From: Sinonovacula constricta
Lineage: Eukaryota > Mollusca > Bivalvia > Cardiida > Solecurtidae
DNA length: 64,000 nucleotides
NCBI GenBank assembly: GCA_007844125.1
Contig: CM017558.1
Coordinates: 52,325,334 to 52,389,333, forward strand
Direction of reading: 5' to 3'
Position numbers and translations under genes: made by a program. The notes under the pieces were generated by a model, which saw nothing but the letters and a program-made list of their open reading frames with translations, searched no databases and had not been told where the DNA came from. Shown piece after piece: positions 60,801 through 64,000 of this stretch (position 1 is the first letter of the stretch; each line of letters starts with the position of its first letter).

Positions 60801-62883
60801 TGACGTCAAAACAAAGATGGCAGCTCAGATGACAATTCACTGCAGTAGATATACATAGTTTTTTTTTCTACTTTATGCAATAATATTACAGTGATATACT
60901 GAGCTACAGAAACGCAGACTTACAGCCAACATGTCTGATCTGTCCAACTATTTCCAAACCTGTTGGCAGCACGGCCAGCGCATCTCTCCCCTCAAATAAT
61001 GCCTGCAAAACTTCAATTTGTTGCGGCTTCAAATTTAAATCATCCCATTTTAATTTACCCAGCGCAGCAGACACAGATGTCAAACAATACCATTGTTTAT
61101 GTTTTGTGCGAACTGCATATTATTCTTCCGACTTCCGGCGAAGAACAGGATCTTGATTTCTGTAAGTATCATTGCACCAGATACATCCGAGGGATGATTG
61201 TCCCGAGGACGGAATAAGTCGAGGAGTCCCGATTGCCTTGGTGTAAGAACAATGAGGAAATCAGTATTTTTTATTTATTTTTTGCCGCGAAGTTACGGTT
61301 AAAGCATTACCGAGAATTTTGTTTTCCAAATTATCAAGATAATACCCCCCCCCCCCCCCCCCCCCCATTAAACGAGTTGCAACAATAGTAAAATGGTAAT
61401 TATTATTAGATATACAGATATTTTGTTGTGCCTCATTGCCTCCCTGCTAGTTCGAGGTCGGATGGGATTAAACATAAGTTTATGTTTTAAAAACATAGCC
61501 CTTTTTACCAAACTTAACAGCCAGACTTTTATACGTCCAAAATACCATTAGACTATAACCGGAAATTATATACAAATAAAAAGCTTTGGGTGTGTTTCGC
61601 GAGGCAATTAAGTAGTACTGTTTTTGCAACTTCATAACTAATGGTAACACTAAGACAAAAATTCATCAGGGCAGTCACTCGTACTTACCAACAGCCCCGA
61701 GACGAAGATAAAAACTTCCGGTCTGTTCGTCTGTGATGTCGTCGATACCATTGTTCCGGTTACGGTTTGAAACCGGAACTGACGACACAATTGTACGACG
61801 TCGATTTGACGGCAGTGCCCGCAGGCGGAGGATGTACGTGTATGAATAGACGAGAAACGTGATGCTGACCACGTGCAGGTATATGTAGAAACCCTGGAGA
61901 CGAAGGTAAAAAGAATATTGTGTGGTACATTAAATTACAGACTTGGCGCGGGTTTAAGCGGATTTTCCGATAACAATGCATCATGACTATTACAGAAGTT
62001 CGTTAGGTAATTTATCTGATTTCATGTAAACGTGAAGACCAAAAACGTGACGCTGATCACGTGGAGGTATGTGTAGAACCCCTGTTTATATATTTATATA
62101 TATATACATACGTACATAGATCTGTTATAAAATACTTAACAGTCTTTTAGTTAGACTTCGATCTAGTGGATACCAGTTTAATACCCACAAAATCGGGTTA
62201 ATAAAGTAAGCCTTAAATACGGTCTAAGGCCCCTCTTCACAAGGGTTCATGCGGAAAAAGATGGTCTGCATACCTCTGAATACATGTGTTCGTGTGTGTT
62301 ACCGTGTGTGTGTTTGCACGTGGGTGCGTTCTTTTGTGTGTGTGCGGAATTGGCGTGAATATGCTTATGTTTGTAATATTGTGCGTTAAAGTCTGTGGCA
62401 TACATACGCTTGAGTTTTCTAATGTTTTTTTATTAAATTTAAAATCTTAAAATTCCTCCATAGGTGGCATCGAACATTCTAGCCAGAAAAAAACACTTAA
62501 GATAATGCACACATGATACAGGTAACTTGAAAGGTCCTTGCTAACAGCTGCTTGTTGAGTACCTATATATTTCAGATAAAAAATTTAAAAAAAATATCCC
62601 AGCTAAAATAGAATAGAAAATGATGAAAAGTGAGTTTAAGTTGTGACAAGTCGCCATCGTACCAATTATACGTTATTCCCAAATACTCAAAGCGATGGTA
62701 TGCTTTGTTACATTAAACGTGTGTCTTTAAGTATTCAAATCGTAGGATACAACCTTAAACATGCCTACCTCAAACAGGGCCGGAAACTGGTGCACGGCGA
62801 AGATGCTTGCTACGACGACACCGACGACGACAACTAATAACATGTATAGCCCGCTGGCCATTACACATATGGTGTCCAGGAAA
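54031..62883 (-). CDS. Otopetrin-type proton channel (six visible exons, N terminus missing)
   Basis: Otopetrins are multi-pass (12-helix) proton-selective channels of the plasma membrane or internal membranes. The six exons are 62883-62769, 61893-61689, 60578-60418, 59760-59607, 56593-56465 and 54800-54031. All donors are GT, all acceptors AG and all phases match, giving 510 residues and a stop. Family landmarks in order are SGLYMLLVVV (first helix), GSFYLRLGAVGFGIGSM, HFGEYFE, ARFGLMHMVAAN, VKETL, GPYLYPCTIIYSLI and, at the C terminus, GWTIITHAAVPLSIFFRFHS then TVCLANIWKHAW. The visible part starts at about the first helix. The cytoplasmic N terminus and start codon lie upstream, between 62884 and the window end or beyond it. 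Introns range from 657 to 3013 bp and carry a SINE, a dispersed element and a helicase fragment. Which paralogue it is cannot be told. Confidence 0.93.
55530..55790 (+). repeat. Probable dispersed repeat in the last otopetrin intron
   Basis: GAGTAATGGTTCTTGTGCC, a CCCATCAAGATTTATTCAA phrase and a closing ACTTGGACTGACGGACGGG resemble a common mollusc-type repeat, comparable with 48056-48540. The evidence is pattern only. Confidence 0.4.
56465..56593 (-). CDS. Otopetrin exon with YLYPC motif
   Basis: The acceptor is CCCTTTCTTCCAG, strong, and the donor GTGAGT. It encodes an extracellular-type loop with NSNCYLTTDS, then GPYLYPCTIIYSLICS entering a helix. It ends one base into a Ser codon. Confidence 0.92.
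56888..57090 (+). mobile_element. tRNA-derived SINE, copy 4, in an otopetrin intron
   Basis: The head starts near GCGCCCTCTTGGCTC, with a B box GGTTCGATCCC at 56921-56931. Then comes the family core GTTGACCTGCGGTGTGCCG, with GGTTCCATCCACCCAGAC and a tail ending TGTGCAATATTGTG before a T run. Confidence 0.7.
57275..58440. mobile_element. Non-autonomous element with short inverted ends and internal 146-bp repeats
   Basis: The left end has AATCGCTCACCTGA (57500-57513) and the right end TTTGCTCAGGTGAGCC, so GCTCACCTGA and TCAGGTGAGC are exact inverted copies. The interior is at least four imperfect units of about 146 bp with AAACATTCTGACCAAGTTTG and GTGACCTACTTTTTGACCCC, and the right part has GGACGGCGAACGACGGACGC. 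A second left end (AATCGCTCACCTGATGACTC) lies at about 57301, followed by about 170 bp of short CAATATAATGC-type repeats. There is no protein. It sits in the largest otopetrin intron. Confidence 0.65.
59607..59760 (-). CDS. Otopetrin exon with ARFGLMH motif
   Basis: The acceptor is TATGATGTCAG and the donor GTATGA. It encodes KYRQLARFGLMHMVAANMCV, then WWENVVKETL and a charged loop (DLDRDLRHTHGEGNVT). It ends one base into an Ala codon completed by the next exon. Confidence 0.93.
60418..60578 (-). CDS. Otopetrin exon, third and fourth helices
   Basis: The acceptor is TTAAATTCGACAG, a weak pyrimidine tract, and the donor GTAAGT. It encodes FGIGSMINSGLHFGEYFE, then LLHLCFTFAQLYFVFLNAT. The exon ends in phase 0. 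Confidence 0.93.
60600..61250 (-). mobile_element. Possible mobile element carrying a RecQ-like helicase fragment
   Basis: Segments near 60700-60755 and 61185-61245 are imperfect inverted copies (AATCATCTCTCCGATGTA against AATCATCCCTCGGATGTA, read inward from each side). They flank a helicase fragment on the minus strand. This layout suggests terminal inverted repeats of a mobile element, but target-site duplications were not identified. Confidence 0.45.
60930..61110 (-). pseudogene. RecQ-like helicase fragment (motif 0 to Walker A)
   Basis: The minus strand reads KLKWDDLNLKPQQIEVLQAL, then FEGRDALAVLPTG. The pattern is a Q-motif helix (K-P-Q-Q) followed by a GRD and LPTG segment, as in RecQ-type and related superfamily 2 DNA helicases. 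In the family LPTG continues with G-K-S/T, but here the frame goes on with LEIVGQ. Either an intron starts at ACAG/GTTTGG or the copy is broken. No ATG in frame was found just upstream, and no other helicase motifs are visible nearby. Confidence 0.6.
61345..61366. repeat. C22 homopolymer in an otopetrin intron
   Basis: Twenty-two C residues on the plus strand, which makes a G run in the otopetrin pre-mRNA. Confidence 0.95.
61689..61893 (-). CDS. Otopetrin exon with second helix and loop
   Basis: The acceptor is TTCGTCTCCAG and the donor GTAAGT. It encodes GFYIYLHVVSITFLVYSYTY, a polar Arg/Asn-rich loop of about 35 residues and then GSFYLRLGAVG. It ends one base into a Gly codon completed by the next exon. 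Confidence 0.93.
62769..62883 (-). CDS. Otopetrin exon with first transmembrane helix
   Basis: The acceptor is CTTCTTTCCAG and the donor GTAGGC. It encodes 38 full codons, FLDTICVMASGLYMLLVVVV to FPALFE, after one carried-in base. It ends in phase 0, matching the next exon. Confidence 0.85.
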
Positions 62884-62989
62884 CTGGAAAGAAGATGTCG
62901 AAATACAATAACACACCTCACGAACATATTGTGTTTGAAAAAATGTTATTTTGTTAGCGTATTGATGCGACTATGGTGCTGTTGGTAGT

Positions 62990-63310
62990 TTTTGTTGTTG
63001 TTGTTGTTGATGGGAAGATTGTATTTATGATAGTCAGTGTGGTAGTTAAGGTGGCGATAATGTGGTGGTGGCGGGTGCGGTGTTAATGTGGTGGCGATGG
63101 TGCTAGCAGAAGTTGTAGAAACGGTGGTGATGGTGGTGGTGAAGGTAGCGGGGTCTGTGTTGGTGGCGATGAATGTTGTGAGGGTGGTAGGAGGGATGTT
63201 CTGGCGGCGGTTGTGGTGGCGGCATTAAGCGGTAGTGATGACGGTTGTGGAGATTGTGGCGGTGGTGATGTAATGGTGGTGGCAGAGTTGGTTGTATGAG
63301 AGGTTCAAAT
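62990..63310. repeat. GTT and GGT/GTG-rich low-complexity tract
   Basis: A short GTT run near 62993 is followed by about 250 bp of decayed GGTGGT/GGTGAT triplets. The His/Pro-rich minus-strand frame is a translation of this tract. It lies 5' of the first visible otopetrin exon, presumably in an intron. Confidence 0.85.
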
Positions 63311-63890
63311 AATGTCTTCCTTTTGTGACGATTTACCTCGATCATGTTGTACTTGGTTTCTTAAACAAAATTTTAATGATTTGACAGCTTCGACCTAGTT
63401 GCTAAGGTAACAAGACAGAGAAATTTGCTTAACACTCGACATCATACGAAAGCAGGTGCTTCTGGTTTTGGTCTATTCGTGTTTACCTTGTTAACATTTA
63501 AATTCACGTACTTTTAAGCAAGAAAGACAACTTAGAACCAAAAAAAGTAGTCTGCAGTGGTTATCTCCCTTAGTCTCGTGTATGCACAAATCTGGATCAG
63601 CTAGGAGATTCGTTATTTTGGTTTGCGCTTGTTGAATTTAAAACAAGTTCAATACATTAAAATCACTGAAGGGAGATGACATACTCAACATTGCAAGAAA
63701 ATGTAGCCACACCAACTGGTAATGAATGACTATGCGATTATGAAGTACATGATTTCACTGGATTTTTTTAAGCAGAACAACATGGTTGTGTTTTCTACAA
63801 TTATTTTATCTGTTTGCATGTGCAAAATTTCATTGTTCTCAACATTGTGTCACACATCGCATTATGATATTAATTACATTGTGCCGGGCC
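63311..63890. other. Region 5' of the first visible otopetrin exon
   Basis: I looked for the missing N-terminal otopetrin exon here and found none that I can support. Confidence 0.5.
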
Positions 63891-64000
63891 TGGTAGCGCA
63901 ATAGGTACAGCGTCGGCTGCTGATACGAGAGGCCCCGGGTTCGGACCCGGACCGCGACATACGAAAGTCATAAAAAATGCTAGCGGCGTAGCTTCTTTGC
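63890..64000 (+). mobile_element. tRNA-like SINE head, cut by the window edge
   Basis: GCCGGGCCTGGTAGCGCAAT has an A-box-like TGGTAGCGCAATAGG, and CCGGGTTCGGACCCGG holds a B-box-like GGTTCGGACCC at tRNA-like spacing. A non-tRNA body starts (GCGACATACGAAAGTCATAA) and runs out of the window. Its core differs from the four-copy SINE family, so it is a second family. Confidence 0.65.

Noticed and set aside
63103..63345. His/Pro-rich frame as a missing otopetrin exon
   Set aside because: It is low-complexity GGT-type repeat and does not resemble an otopetrin N terminus.

Overview
The window looks like AT-rich nuclear DNA from an invertebrate animal, most likely a mollusc and probably a bivalve. 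This rests on spliced genes with GT/AG introns, several tRNA-derived SINE copies, a Tigger/pogo transposase, LINE remnants and a very high density of minisatellites. The species is not established by the sequence. There is no sign of bacterial organisation, and most open reading frames are by-products of tandem repeats or AT-rich noncoding DNA.

Two spliced genes can be reconstructed, both on the minus strand. The first runs from 34726 down to 23037 in five exons whose splice phases all match. It encodes a predicted 457-residue single-pass membrane protein with one CUB domain outside the cell and a long tail carrying two PPAY motifs. The second runs from beyond the right-hand working limit (first visible exon 62883-62769) down to 54031 in six phase-matched exons. 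It encodes 510 residues of an otopetrin-type proton channel; only the N-terminal exon or exons are not found.

Layout: 1-7.65 kb, noncoding with simple repeats; 7.66-13.03 kb, a 23-bp minisatellite with nested higher-order duplications; 14.6-17.1 kb, a 45-bp satellite built round two palindromes; 18.0-19.8 kb, LINE remnants; 20.1-22.8 kb, a trinucleotide tract and plain sequence; 22.8-34.7 kb, the CUB gene, whose introns hold a broken Tigger transposase, a 22-bp minisatellite and a 37/74-bp satellite; 37.2-39.1 kb, an inverted pair of dispersed repeats flanking tRNA-like modules; 42.6-50.8 kb, SINEs and four more tandem arrays; 52.1-52.5 kb, a CAT/CAC tract; 54.0-62.9 kb, the otopetrin gene, whose introns hold a SINE, a dispersed element ending in a short inverted repeat and a RecQ-like helicase fragment; 63.9 kb to the end, another tRNA-like SINE head.

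The most interesting observation concerns the CUB gene. Two different intronic arrays, read on the sense strand, have units that resemble 3' splice sites (pyrimidine run then CACAG). The true acceptor of exon 2 lies inside the last unit of one array. Whether this affects splicing is untested.
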